Part shown: positions 39,720-48,192 of the stretch, piece by piece | Layout: each line of letters begins with the position of its first letter | How positions within the stretch are numbered: position 1 is the first letter of the stretch | NCBI RefSeq assembly: GCF_003144095.1 | Contig: NZ_NSKH01000018.1 | Coordinates: forward strand, 42,749 to 106,748 | Direction: 5' to 3' | Length of the DNA stretch: 64,000 nucleotides | Source of the DNA: Streptomyces sp. ICBB 8177 | GTDB taxonomy: Bacteria > Actinomycetota > Actinomycetes > Streptomycetales > Streptomycetaceae | Translations under genes and position numbers: made by a program | Notes under the pieces: model-generated | What the model saw: the letters and a program-made list of their open reading frames with translations, nothing else | Database searches by the model: none | Told to the model about the DNA's origin: nothing

Positions 39720-40441
39720 CAGGCCGCCGCCTCTCCGGTACGGGCTCGGGAGGCGCGGGCGGAGCGGGCCGTGCGCCGCGTGCGCGTCCAGGGCGTCAGC
39801 AGCCGCTGCACACCGAGCAGCAGCAGGTCGGCGGCGACCGCGAGCACCACGCAGATCGCCGAGGCGGTCAGCACCTCCGCCTTGAACAGGGTGTTCATGC
39901 CGTCGTAGATGAGGTTGCCCAGGCCGCCGTAGCCGACGATGGCGCCGACCGTGGTGAGCGAGACCGCGGAGACGGTGGCGATGCGCAGTCCCGCCATCAC
40001 CGTGGGCAGCGCGAGCGGCAGTTCGACCCGCAGCAGCAGGCGCAGCGGCCCGTAGCCCATGCCGCGCGCCGCCTCCCGGGCGTCCTCTGGCACCGCCTGG
40101 AGTCCCGCGAGGATGTTGCGCACCAAGATGGTGAGCGAGTAGAGCACCAGGCCGGTCACCACCACCGAGGCGGAGATCCCGAAGACCGGCAGCAGCAGCG
40201 AGTACATCGCGAGCGAGGGGATCGTGTAGAGCACGGTGGTGAAGCCCAGCACGGGCCCGGCGACCGGTTTCCAGCGCCGCGCGACCAGCGCCAGCGGGAA
40301 GGCCACCACCAGCGCGAGCGCCACCGAGACCCCGGTGATCCACAGGTGCTGGAGGGTCGCCGCGGTCAGGTCGTGCGCGCGGGTGCGCACGTACTCACCG
40401 CAGATCCAGTCGTTGGCCACCAGGCAGTTGTCCGCCGCCAT
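39719..40441 (-). CDS. Osmoprotectant ABC transporter permease (OpuBB type)
   Basis: First gene of the leftward transporter operon; 240 residues with the coupling loop EDAREAARGMGYGPLRLLLRVELPLALPTVMAGLRIATVS and membrane stretches ITGVSVALALVVAFPLALVA, LAMYSLLLPVFGISASVVVTGLVLYSLTIL and VLTASAICVVLAVAADLLLLG. It forms the heterodimeric channel with the neighbouring permease. The start ATG 40441 faces the ATPase gene at 40625 across a 183-bp divergent region that should hold both promoters. Confidence 0.9.
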   Translation of the reverse strand: MAADNCLVANDWICGEYVRTRAHDLTAATLQHLWITGVSVALALVVAFPLALVARRWKPVAGPVLGFTTVLYTIPSLAMYSLLLPVFGISASVVVTGLVLYSLTILVRNILAGLQAVPEDAREAARGMGYGPLRLLLRVELPLALPTVMAGLRIATVSAVSLTTVGAIVGYGGLGNLIYDGMNTLFKAEVLTASAICVVLAVAADLLLLGVQRLLTPWTRTRRTARSARASRARTGEAAA

Positions 40442-40561
40442 CGCGCACCTCCCCCGTCCCGTCCGTTTCTCCGAGTGCTCCGCGAGCCTAACCCGGGGCA
40501 CCGACAACCGGGCCGGACCGCCACATCCCGGCAACACGGCCTTCACATCCGGGCGGCAGGG

Positions 40562-40607
40562 TACGGTCGGGGCACCGGCAGACCTACGGTCGGGGCACCC
40601 GCAGACC
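40562..40607 (+). repeat. 23-bp tandem duplication in the opu divergent promoter region
   Basis: Two adjacent 23-bp units (40562-40584 and 40585-40607) differ at one base only. Each starts with TACGGT, which resembles the -10 boxes seen elsewhere in the window. The second copy ends 17 bp before the ATPase ATG. The duplication may have doubled a promoter or operator element. Confidence 0.85.
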
Positions 40608-40624
40608 GCGAGCAACGAGGGCGC

Positions 40625-41758
40625 ATGATCCGTTTCGAGCACGTCACCAAGCGCTACCCGGACGGCACCACCGCCGTGGACGACCTGTCGTTCGAGGTCG
40701 CCGAGGGCGAGCTGGTCACCCTCGTGGGCCCGTCCGGCTGCGGCAAGACGACGACGATGAAGATGGTCAACCGGCTGATCGAGCCGAGCGAGGGCCGCAT
40801 CCTGGTCGACGGCGAGGACATCGCCGGCGTCGACCCGGTGAAGCTGCGCCGCCGCATCGGCTACGTCATCCAGCAGGTGGGCCTGTTCCCGCACAAGACC
40901 GTGCTGGAGAACACCGCGACCGTGCCGCACCTGCTGGGCTGGTCGCGGCGCAAGGCCCGCGAGCGCGCGGCGGAGCTGCTGGACCTGGTCGGCCTCGACC
41001 CGGCCGTCCACGGCGACCGCTACCCCGATCAGCTCTCCGGCGGCCAGCGCCAGCGCGTCGGCGTGGCCCGGGCGCTCGCCGCGGACCCGCCGGTGCTGCT
41101 GATGGACGAGCCGTTCGGCGCGGTCGACCCGGTGGTGCGCGACCACCTGCAAAGCGAGTTCCTCCGTCTTCAGCGGCAGGTCCGCAAGACGGTGCTGTTC
41201 GTCACCCACGACATCGAGGAGGCCGTGCGGCTCGGCGACCGCATGGCGGTCTACGGCGCCGGGCGCGTCGAGCAGTTCGACACCCCGGCCACGGTGCTGG
41301 GCGCCCCCGCGTCGCCGTACGTCGCCGACTTCGTCGGCTCCGACCGCGGGCTCAAGCGGCTGTCGGTGACCGCGATCGGCGAGGACGACCTGGAGCAGCC
41401 TCCGGTGGTGCGGCTGGACGACACGGTGGACGCCGCGGCCGTGACGCTGGCGGCACAGGACGCGCGGTGGGCGGTCGTGCTGGACGAGGGCGGCGCGCTG
41501 CACGGCTGGGTGGCCCGCGAGGCGCTGGCGGACGGCGCGGCGGTGCGCGACCACGCCCGGCGGATGGAGGCGTGGCTGCCGCTGGGCGCGTCGCTCAAGC
41601 AGGCGTTCAGCGTGATGCTCCAGCACGACGCGGGCTGGGTCGCCGTCCTCGACGAGGACGAGCGCTTCCGCGGCGTCCTGACCCCCGCGGGGCTGCACGA
41701 GGCGCTGCGGCGGTCGGTCTCCGGGGCCGAGGAGCTGGAGTCGGTCGCGGGCTCGTGA
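40625..41758 (+). CDS. Osmoprotectant ABC transporter ATP-binding protein (OpuA/ProV type, with CBS domains)
   Basis: The 377-residue ATPase energises the osmolyte transporter. Walker A is GPSGCGKTT, the signature QLSGGQRQRVGVARAL, Walker B VLLMDEPFGAVDP and the switch histidine in VTHD. Residues about 250-365 form a tandem CBS pair (VRLDDTVDAAAVTLAAQDARWAVVLDEGG, PLGASLKQAFSVMLQHDAGWVAVLDED); in OpuA such a module senses ionic strength. ATG 40625 has GAGGG close upstream. It is divergent from the permease and binding-protein genes. Confidence 0.93.
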   Translation: MIRFEHVTKRYPDGTTAVDDLSFEVAEGELVTLVGPSGCGKTTTMKMVNRLIEPSEGRILVDGEDIAGVDPVKLRRRIGYVIQQVGLFPHKTVLENTATVPHLLGWSRRKARERAAELLDLVGLDPAVHGDRYPDQLSGGQRQRVGVARALAADPPVLLMDEPFGAVDPVVRDHLQSEFLRLQRQVRKTVLFVTHDIEEAVRLGDRMAVYGAGRVEQFDTPATVLGAPASPYVADFVGSDRGLKRLSVTAIGEDDLEQPPVVRLDDTVDAAAVTLAAQDARWAVVLDEGGALHGWVAREALADGAAVRDHARRMEAWLPLGASLKQAFSVMLQHDAGWVAVLDEDERFRGVLTPAGLHEALRRSVSGAEELESVAGS

Positions 41759-41782
41759 GCCGAGCCGGGCCGCCGGCCCGCC

Positions 41783-41818
41783 TCACGCCTTCGTCGCGTC
41801 TCACGCCTTCGTCGCGTT
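41783..41818. repeat. 18-bp tandem duplication at the 3' end of the DUF3180 gene
   Basis: Units 41783-41800 and 41801-41818 are identical except for the last base. One unit covers the last five codons and the stop of the DUF3180 gene, so a second in-frame copy ending in TGA lies directly beyond the stop. Confidence 0.85.
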
Positions 41819-42289
41819 GCCCGGGCCCTGGTCCTCGTCGTCCGGGAGCTTGCAGACGCGTTCCATGAAGACCGCCGCGACGACCACCGCCGCGCCCGCG
41901 ACCACCGCGAAGCCCGCGTAGACCGCCTGGTCGCGGCGGGCGGGGACGGACAGCTGGGAGGCGACCAGGTAGACGCACACGCCGCCGTAGACGCCGGCGA
42001 CCAGCGCCGCGACCAGGGCGCTCGCCTGGCCGAAGACGACCGCGCGGGCGGCCAGCAGCGGATCGACCCCCTTGGCGTCCGGCTCGCGGTCGCGCTGGGC
42101 CCGCAGCCGGGCGCGCAGGCTCAGCGCCGTGCCGAGGATGACGACGGCGATCAGCGCCAGCACGATGGGCGCGGCGACCGGCACGCCGGGCAGCACGCCG
42201 ACCGCGTTCCACAGCCGGGCCGCCGCCCAGGCCAGCACGCCGGCCACCACGAACAGCCCGATGAGCACCCGGAACCGCAGCTGCTTCAC
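41801..42289 (-). CDS. DUF3180 membrane protein
   Basis: A 162-residue protein with four membrane helices (FRVLIGLFVVAGVLAWAAA, VAAPIVLALIAVVILGTAL, ALVAALVAGVYGGVCVYLVA, QAVYAGFAVVAGAAVVVAAVF) in the DUF3180 pattern, regularly found after folK in actinobacteria. The role is unknown; position at the end of the folate operon is conserved as I recall but not explanatory. GTG 42289 follows GGAGGAG. The last six codons (stop included) are duplicated just outside the gene. Confidence 0.85.
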   Translation of the reverse strand: MKQLRFRVLIGLFVVAGVLAWAAARLWNAVGVLPGVPVAAPIVLALIAVVILGTALSLRARLRAQRDREPDAKGVDPLLAARAVVFGQASALVAALVAGVYGGVCVYLVASQLSVPARRDQAVYAGFAVVAGAAVVVAAVFMERVCKLPDDEDQGPGNATKA

Positions 42290-42327
42290 GAAGTCTCCTC
42301 CACACGTCGCCGCCGAAGCGGCAACGT

Positions 42328-42918
42328 CTACTCCGGGAGCCGGAGTTCCACGTCCTCGCGCTCCCGTACGTCGGATGCGTCCAGCCCCGCCAGCAGCTCG
42401 GTGACCGGACCGCGGCCCGGCAGCTGAGCCTGCGGGTCCACGTCGTGCCACGGTACGAGGACGAAGGCGCGCTCGTGCGCACGCGGGTGCGGCAGGGTCA
42501 GCTCCGGGTCCTCGCTGACCACGTCCTGGTACGCGACGATGTCCACGTCGATGGTGCGCGGGCCCCAGCGCTCGTCGCGCACCCGGTAGAACGCCTCCTC
42601 GATGGCGTGGGCGCGCTCCAGCAGGGACGACGGCGGCAGCGTCGTCTTCAGCAGCACGATCGCGTTGAGGTAGTTCGGCTGGGTGCCGGGCTCGACGCCC
42701 CACGGCTCGGTCTCGTACACCGGCGAGACCGCCTTGACCCGCAGACCCGGGGTGTCCGCGAGCGCGTCCACCGCGCCCTGGAGGGTCTCCAGCCGGTTGC
42801 CGAGGTTGCCGCCGATGGAGACCACGGCCCATTTGGGGTTGCTCAGCGTGCTGTCGGCCGCGTCGACCCGCTCCTCGACGGAGGCGGGGACCGGCTGCAC
42901 GGTCGGGTCGGAACTCAC
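42328..42918 (-). CDS. folK: 2-amino-4-hydroxy-6-hydroxymethyldihydropteridine pyrophosphokinase
   Basis: FolK transfers pyrophosphate from ATP to the hydroxymethylpterin, making the substrate of FolP. The 196 residues contain VVSIGGNLGNRLETLQGAVDAL, VYETEPWGVEPGTQPNYLNAIVLL, RDERWGPRTIDVDIVAY and LPHPRAHERAFVLVPW. An N-terminal extension of about 30 residues precedes the core. GTG 42918 overlaps the folB stop by 4 nt. Confidence 0.95.
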   Translation of the reverse strand: MSSDPTVQPVPASVEERVDAADSTLSNPKWAVVSIGGNLGNRLETLQGAVDALADTPGLRVKAVSPVYETEPWGVEPGTQPNYLNAIVLLKTTLPPSSLLERAHAIEEAFYRVRDERWGPRTIDVDIVAYQDVVSEDPELTLPHPRAHERAFVLVPWHDVDPQAQLPGRGPVTELLAGLDASDVREREDVELRLPE

Positions 42919-43274
42919 GGGCGCCTCCTGAGGATGGTGATGGACACGTCGTCGAACGGGACGGTGATCGGGGCGTCCGGCTTGTGCACGGTCACCTCGA
43001 CCTCCCGCACCACCTCGTGCGTGAAGCACTGGTCGGCGATGCGCTGGGCGAGCGTCTCGATCAGGTTGACCGGCTCGCCCGCCACGACGGCGGTCACCTG
43101 CTCCGCCACGATGCCGTAGTGGACGGTCCTGGTCAGGTCGTCCCCGGCGGCGGCCTCGGTGGTGTCGAGGCCGAGCACGAGGTCGACCAGGAAGGTCTGG
43201 CCCTCCTCCCGCTCCCGGGGAAAGACCCCGTGGTGCCCACGGGCCTTCAGGCCGCGCAGCGCGACGCGATCCAC
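42915..43274 (-). CDS. folB: Dihydroneopterin aldolase
   Basis: FolB cleaves dihydroneopterin to glycolaldehyde and the hydroxymethylpterin. The 119-residue tunnel-fold protein has VALRGLKARGHHGVFPREREEGQTFLVDL, the catalytic glutamate region VNLIETLAQRIADQC and the lysine in VEVTVHKPDAPI. GTG 43274 follows GGAGGA. The 240 bp between this start and the NTF2-like gene hold no other gene, so a promoter for folB-folK-DUF3180 may lie there. Confidence 0.95.
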   Translation of the reverse strand: MDRVALRGLKARGHHGVFPREREEGQTFLVDLVLGLDTTEAAAGDDLTRTVHYGIVAEQVTAVVAGEPVNLIETLAQRIADQCFTHEVVREVEVTVHKPDAPITVPFDDVSITILRRRP

Positions 43275-43514
43275 GAGACATCCTCCTGCTGGTCGAGACG
43301 TACGGGCGCCGTCCCGCCTCCGTCTGGAGGGCCGCCCTGCCGAAAGCTACGAGCCGAATCTACCTTCGGGCACCGACAGCCCGTTCCCACGGGGGTCCCC
43401 GGTGGACGCGCCCCTACCCTGCGTGCCGGGCTCGCACTCCCCTGCGGCCGCATTGTTGGCTCGATCGTGTGCACGGCGTTGACCTGGCTGACGGCCCGTC
43501 ACCCGCCGGGCGGC

Positions 43515-44045
43515 TCAGGCGGACTCGTCCGGGCCCTGCGGGTACCCCCCGGCGGTACCGGTCCCGCCGTCCTCCTCCTCGGGGCCGTCGGACAGCACAG
43601 GCGATCCATGGTGGGACCACAGCCGCCAGCCCGCCGGTGTGCGGCGGAACACATTCGTGGCCACCACCAGACCGCCCACCAGGTCCCCGGCCGACCCGTC
43701 CTCCTGTGCGGGACCGCCGCTGAGGATGTTCTCGCTGCACGTCACGATCGCGGTGCCGTCCGCCGACGCGATCTCCACGTCGGTCAGGAAGAACTGCATG
43801 TAGTCGGTGTTCGCCATGATCAGCGCGTACGAGCGCAGCACGTGACCGCGCCCGCGCAGCACCGGCCAGCCCGGGTGCACCACGCTGACCGACTCGCCCT
43901 GCTCACCGTCGAGCAGCAGCTCCCCGAGGGCCTCCAGGTCACCGGCCTCCACCGCGTCGTAGAACGCCTGGTTGGCGCGCTCGACCGCCTCCCGCTCGGC
44001 CCGCGCCGCGCCGCCGTCCGCACCCCCCGCGCCGGCCGCCGTCAC
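43515..44045 (-). CDS. NTF2-like (SnoaL-fold) protein
   Basis: A 176-residue protein with the NTF2-like cone fold: ANQAFYDAVEAGDLEALGELLL, GWPVLRGRGHVLRSYALIM, YMQFFLTDVEIASADGTAIVTCSENIL, VATNVFRRTPAGWRLWSHHGSPV. Members act as enzymes, binding proteins or dimer modules, so the function is open. GTG 44045 overlaps folP by 4 nt. It therefore sits inside the folate gene block, which invites a pterin-related role, but there is no direct evidence. Confidence 0.82.
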   Translation of the reverse strand: MTAAGAGGADGGAARAEREAVERANQAFYDAVEAGDLEALGELLLDGEQGESVSVVHPGWPVLRGRGHVLRSYALIMANTDYMQFFLTDVEIASADGTAIVTCSENILSGGPAQEDGSAGDLVGGLVVATNVFRRTPAGWRLWSHHGSPVLSDGPEEEDGGTGTAGGYPQGPDESA

Positions 44046-44896
44046 GTCGCCGCCTCGACCGCCCGGGCCACCCGCACCGCGTCGGCGGTCGGCCGCACCT
44101 GGTGCACCCGCACCGCCCAGGCCCCCTCGCGGGCCGCGATCGCGGAGACCGCGGCGGTCGCCGCGTCCCGCTCCCGCGCGGGCGGCGGATCGCCCTCGCC
44201 ACCGGCCAGCACCCGGCCGAGGAACCGCTTGCGGGAGGCGGCGACCAGCAGCGGACGGCCCAGCGCACGCAACCGGTCGAGGTGCGCGACGAGCGCCAGG
44301 TCGTGATCGGCGTCCTTGGCGAAGCCCAGGCCCGGGTCGATCACCACGCGCTCGGGGTCGACACCCGCCGCGACCACCGCGTCCAGCCGCGCCCGCAACT
44401 CGTCGACGACCTCGGCCACCACGTCGCCGTAGACCGCGCGGGAGTTCATGTCGATGCTCGCGCCGCGCCAGTGCATCACCACGAACGGGACGCGGGCCTG
44501 CGCCGCCACGGAGAGCATCGCCGGGTCGGCCAGGCCGCCGCTGACGTCATTGACCAGCCGGGCGCCCGCCTCGACGGCCCGCTCCGCCACCGACGCCCGC
44601 ATGGTGTCCACGCTGACCACCGCACCGGCCGCGGCCAGCTCCCGCACCACCGGGATCACCCGGCGCAGCTCCTCGGGCTCGTCGACCCTGCGGGCGCCGG
44701 GGCGGGTGGACTCGCCGCCGACGTCGACCAGGTCCGCGCCGGCGGCGATCAGGTCCAGGCCGTGCTTGACGGCACGCTCCGCGTCGAACCACAGCCCGCC
44801 GTCGCTGAACGAGTCGGGCGTGACGTTCACCACGCCCATCACCGCGCAGCGGTCCCAATCGGGCAGACCCGCCACCCGGCCTCGCAACGTACTCAT
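44042..44896 (-). CDS. folP: Dihydropteroate synthase
   Basis: FolP condenses pterin pyrophosphate with p-aminobenzoate and is the sulfonamide target. The 284 residues have VMGVVNVTPDSFSDGG, DLVDVGGESTRPGARRV, RLVNDVSGG, VVMHWRG, RVVIDPGLGFAKDADH and LLVAASRKRFLG. ATG 44896 is chosen over TTG 44902; TACGCT ends six bases before it, so the mRNA is probably leaderless. It begins the leftward run folP, NTF2-like, folB, folK, DUF3180. Confidence 0.96.
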   Translation of the reverse strand: MSTLRGRVAGLPDWDRCAVMGVVNVTPDSFSDGGLWFDAERAVKHGLDLIAAGADLVDVGGESTRPGARRVDEPEELRRVIPVVRELAAAGAVVSVDTMRASVAERAVEAGARLVNDVSGGLADPAMLSVAAQARVPFVVMHWRGASIDMNSRAVYGDVVAEVVDELRARLDAVVAAGVDPERVVIDPGLGFAKDADHDLALVAHLDRLRALGRPLLVAASRKRFLGRVLAGGEGDPPPARERDAATAAVSAIAAREGAWAVRVHQVRPTADAVRVARAVEAAT

Positions 44897-44934
44897 ACCC
44901 AAAGCGTAGGCGGTGCGCGGCGGGCCGAGGCCGG

Positions 44935-46767
44935 TCAGGCGGCCTTACGGCCGAGCGGGGTCACTCGCTTGTCCTGCGGATGCGCGCACTCCTGTTGGCG
45001 CGGCTCCCGGCTGACACCGGGAATCCAGCGGCGCACCCGGGCGGGCAGCTCCAGGGTGATGAAGGCCTCCGCCTGCATCACCGCGAAGCCGATCCTGGGC
45101 AGGTCGCGGTTGTTGGGGAAGACCATGAACCGCGGCTCCCAGACGGGCTGGAACTTCGCGTTGAACTTGTACAGCGACTCGATCTGGAACCAGCGGGAGA
45201 GGAAGACCAGAAGGCCGCGCCAGAAACGCAGCACCGGGCCGGCGCCGATCCGCTCGCCGCGGGCCAGCGCCGAGCGGAACATCGCGAAGTTCAGCGACAC
45301 CCGCGTGATGCCCATCTCGGGTGCGTTGCTGAGCGCGTGCACGATCAGCAGCTCGTTCATCCCCGCGTCGGCCGAGCGGTCGCGGCGCATCAGCTCCAGC
45401 GAGATGCCGTCCTTGCCCCACGGCACGAAGTGCAGCACGGCCTTGAGGTCGCCGTGCGGCGAGGGGTCGTTCTCCTCGGTCTTGTGCGCGGTGACGACCA
45501 CGCAGTCGCCGTCCTCCGGGTCGCCGAAGCGGCCCAGCGCCATCGAGAAGCCGCGCTCGGTGTCGGTGCCGCGCCAGTCGGCCGCCGCCGAGCGGATCCG
45601 GGCCCGCTCCTCCTCGGTCAGCTCGCTCACCCGGCGCATGCGGCAGGTGTAGCCGTTGCGCTCGACGCGCTTGACCATCTGCCGCACGTTGCGCATCGCC
45701 CGGCCGGACAGCGAGAAGGACCCGGTCTCCACGATCGCCTCGTCGCCCAGCTCCAGGGCGTCAAGACCGGTCTCGCGGGTCCACACCTCGCCGCCGGTCT
45801 CGCTGCACCCGACGACCGCCGGGATCCAGGCGTGCGCCCTGGCCTCGTCCATGAACCGCTCGATGGCGCCCGGCCAGGCCTCCACGTCGCCGATCGGGTC
45901 GCCGCTGGCGAGCATGACGCCGGAGATGACGCGGTAGGAGATGGCCGCCTTGCCGGTGGCGGAGAAGACGACCGACTTGTCGCGGCGCAGCGCGAAGTGG
46001 CCCAGCGAGTCACGCCGTCCGTGCTTGGCCAGCAGCCCCCGCAACCGCTCCTCGTCCTCCGCGCCCAGCACCGCGGTCGGGTGCTCCGGCCGCAGCACCA
46101 GGTACGCGGTGGTGAAGAGGATCAGGAAACCGAGGCCGCCCAGCGAGTAGCCGACCAGGTCGGCGGTGCGGTCCGAGGCGTAGTGCACCGGGCCGCCGAG
46201 GCCGAAGAGCCCGTAGAAGACCGTCTGGCACCGGTCGAGGAATCCCGGGTCGCCCATTTCCGACTTCGGGTGGGAACTGACGATCAGCAAACCGATGCCG
46301 AAACAGACGATGCTGAGCACCACGAAGTTGTAGACCGCGCGCCAGCGGGTACGAGGATCGGAGAGCGCCGCGAACTGCTCCCGATGGGTCAGCAAAGTGA
46401 CGAACAGTCCGATCGAGAGCACGACGTCCACCGGGGACACGTGGTGGTGCAGCGCTTCCGCGGCCACCCCCGCCGGAAGCAGGACCACCGCCGCCGTCCA
46501 GGCACGTCGCTTGCGGCGCTTGAGGCCGTGGGCGAGCATCAGCAGCAGGAGGCCAACGATGATCGACGCGGCGGCCGCGATGCTGCTCACGGTGCCCGGC
46601 AGATACCCCGCCCAGGTGTGGATACGGCTGTGCCGGAACCGCGGAATGATGCCGTTGGCCAGGTTCAGCAGCCCGATCAGGGCGCACACCGTGCCCACCA
46701 GAGCGGGTGCCTTCGTCCCGGGTACGAGAACCACCCGGCGCTTCCGTGTGGCGGACGCCTCAGTCAT
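44935..46767 (-). CDS. Lysyl-lipid synthase, MprF/LysX-like (DUF2156) membrane protein
   Basis: A 610-residue protein with about six membrane helices in the first 230 residues (ALVGTVCALIGLLNLANGI, IAAAASIIVGLLLLMLAHGL, VDVVLSIGLFVTLLTH, AVYNFVVLSIVCFGIGLLIV and others) and a DUF2156 double-GNAT domain at about 235-560 (HFALRRDKSVVFSATGKAAISYRVISGVMLASGDP, FSLSGRAMRNVRQMVKRVERNGY). Such enzymes move lysine or alanine from tRNA to phosphatidylglycerol, protecting against cationic peptides. It lacks the fused lysyl-tRNA synthetase of mycobacterial LysX. ATG 46767 follows AGAGGG. Confidence 0.85.
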   Translation of the reverse strand: MTEASATRKRRVVLVPGTKAPALVGTVCALIGLLNLANGIIPRFRHSRIHTWAGYLPGTVSSIAAAASIIVGLLLLMLAHGLKRRKRRAWTAAVVLLPAGVAAEALHHHVSPVDVVLSIGLFVTLLTHREQFAALSDPRTRWRAVYNFVVLSIVCFGIGLLIVSSHPKSEMGDPGFLDRCQTVFYGLFGLGGPVHYASDRTADLVGYSLGGLGFLILFTTAYLVLRPEHPTAVLGAEDEERLRGLLAKHGRRDSLGHFALRRDKSVVFSATGKAAISYRVISGVMLASGDPIGDVEAWPGAIERFMDEARAHAWIPAVVGCSETGGEVWTRETGLDALELGDEAIVETGSFSLSGRAMRNVRQMVKRVERNGYTCRMRRVSELTEEERARIRSAAADWRGTDTERGFSMALGRFGDPEDGDCVVVTAHKTEENDPSPHGDLKAVLHFVPWGKDGISLELMRRDRSADAGMNELLIVHALSNAPEMGITRVSLNFAMFRSALARGERIGAGPVLRFWRGLLVFLSRWFQIESLYKFNAKFQPVWEPRFMVFPNNRDLPRIGFAVMQAEAFITLELPARVRRWIPGVSREPRQQECAHPQDKRVTPLGRKAA

Positions 46768-46896
46768 CGATGCCGCCCTCTGACGGAACCCCTTTGAGGC
46801 AATCGGCATCTTTCTGTGCAGACATCGGTCTCCCAGCCCCGATAAGCGGATCTTGCGGCCCTGATACGCCCACGCGCTGCGTCAGGCGCCCTCTAG

Positions 46897-46922
46897 GACG
46901 TGAACACGGGCCCCGGGGTTCC
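46897..46922 (-). promoter_or_regulatory. Candidate SigE-type promoter of the lysyl-lipid synthase gene
   Basis: On the minus strand GGAAC (46922-46918) and GTC (46899-46897) are 18 bp apart, the -35/-10 layout used by group IV sigma factors of the SigE/SigR kind. It would give a 5' leader of about 120 nt. Only the match to the pattern is seen; two short motifs can occur by chance. Confidence 0.35.
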
Positions 46923-46966
46923 ACTCCCGGGCCAGGACGGCCGAACCACCGAACGGAAAGCGCCTC

Positions 46967-48088
46967 ATGGGTCTCACCAGCAAAAAGCTCCTGGTCTTGG
47001 TCGTCGTCCTCGCGGTGGCCATGTTCTGCGCCACGATCTGGCTGTGGCCTCGGCTCTCCCGTACCGGAGTGAAGCCGGTGGCGGGCCGGGTCGGCCTGCT
47101 CTTCGGTGGCCAGCTGACGATCCTGGCGGCGCTGGGTCTGGCGATCAACTCGTACTTCGGCTTCTACTCCTCCTTCTCCGACCTGCTGGGCACCGACCAG
47201 GACCCCGGCCAGGTGGTGGACTACTCCTCCGGCGGCACCCCCGGCAAGCTCGGCCTGCAGCACCTGGGCCACGAGGCGGTCGGCGTGGCGGGCGGCGGCA
47301 ACGCGGCGAAGGCCGGGCGGATCGACAAGGTGGAGATAAAGGGTGCGAAGACCGGCATCGTCACCCCGGCCTACGTCTACCTGCCCCCGCAGTACTTCCA
47401 GCCCGGCTTCAGCAAGGAGAACTTCCCGGCCGCGGTCATACTGACCGGCTACCCGGGCACCGCCGAGTCGCTGATCACCCGGATGAAGTACCCGCAGACG
47501 GCGACCGAGCACATCCAGAAGGGCAAGATGCAGCCCATGATCCTGGTCATGCTGCGGCCCTCGGTGGTGCCGCCGCGCGACACGGAGTGCATGGACGTCC
47601 CGAACGGCCCGCAGGTCGAGACCTTCTTCACCAAGGACCTGCGGCAGGCGATCTCGGCCAACTACCGGGTCGGCCCGAGCGCCCAGAACTGGGGCATCAT
47701 GGGCGACTCCACCGGCGGGTACTGCGCGGTGAAGATGTCGATGCAGCACCCCGAGGCGTTCTCGGCGTCGGTCGCGCTGTCCGGCTACTACAGCACCCAC
47801 AACGACCCGACCACCGGCGACCTGTTCGGCGGCAGCGCCCAGCTGAAGAACGAGAGCGACATGATGTGGTGGCTGAAGCACAAGCCGGCCCCCGACATCT
47901 GGACCCTGGTGACGACCAGCCGCAAGGGCGAGGGCAACTACAAGCAGACGCTGGCGTTCATCAAGGCGGTCAAGCAGCCGATGCAGGTCGCGTCGATCAT
48001 CCTGCCGAGCGGCGGCCACAACTTCACCACGTGGAACCGTGAGCTGCCGGCCGCCCTCGACCAGCTGAGCCAGCACCTCACGCAGTGA
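46967..48088 (+). CDS. Alpha/beta-hydrolase esterase, membrane anchored
   Basis: A 373-residue protein with two N-terminal membrane helices (LLVLVVVLAVAMFCATIWLW and LLFGGQLTILAALGLAI) and an esterase domain outside the membrane: PAYVYLPPQYF, FPAAVILTGYPG, the nucleophile S248 in GDSTGGY, SGYYSTHND and the histidine in PSGGHNF. The family includes D-type esterases such as antigen 85-like enzymes. It is divergent from the lysyl-lipid synthase gene; aminoacyl-lipid synthases often pair with a hydrolase that removes the amino acid, and this is my preferred role. Confidence 0.82.
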   Translation: MGLTSKKLLVLVVVLAVAMFCATIWLWPRLSRTGVKPVAGRVGLLFGGQLTILAALGLAINSYFGFYSSFSDLLGTDQDPGQVVDYSSGGTPGKLGLQHLGHEAVGVAGGGNAAKAGRIDKVEIKGAKTGIVTPAYVYLPPQYFQPGFSKENFPAAVILTGYPGTAESLITRMKYPQTATEHIQKGKMQPMILVMLRPSVVPPRDTECMDVPNGPQVETFFTKDLRQAISANYRVGPSAQNWGIMGDSTGGYCAVKMSMQHPEAFSASVALSGYYSTHNDPTTGDLFGGSAQLKNESDMMWWLKHKPAPDIWTLVTTSRKGEGNYKQTLAFIKAVKQPMQVASIILPSGGHNFTTWNRELPAALDQLSQHLTQ

Positions 48089-48130
48089 CCCCGGGCCCCG
48101 AAGCGGGGCGGCGATCCGTTCGCAGACAAA

Positions 48131-48161
48131 GCGGCCAGGAAGGCGACGCCTTCCTGGCCGC
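48131..48161. terminator. Bidirectional terminator between esterase gene and folE
   Basis: A perfect 14-bp stem (48131-48144 with 48148-48161) with a 3-nt loop lies between the two convergent genes. Confidence 0.88.
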
Positions 48162-48192
48162 GGTGGTTTCCGGGGCCGGTCTGCCCTGGGGA

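Noticed and set aside
46785-46810. GGAAC at 46785 as a rightward SigE promoter for the esterase gene
   Set aside because: At 18 bp spacing the -10 reads ATC rather than GTC and the leader would be about 150 nt; too weak.
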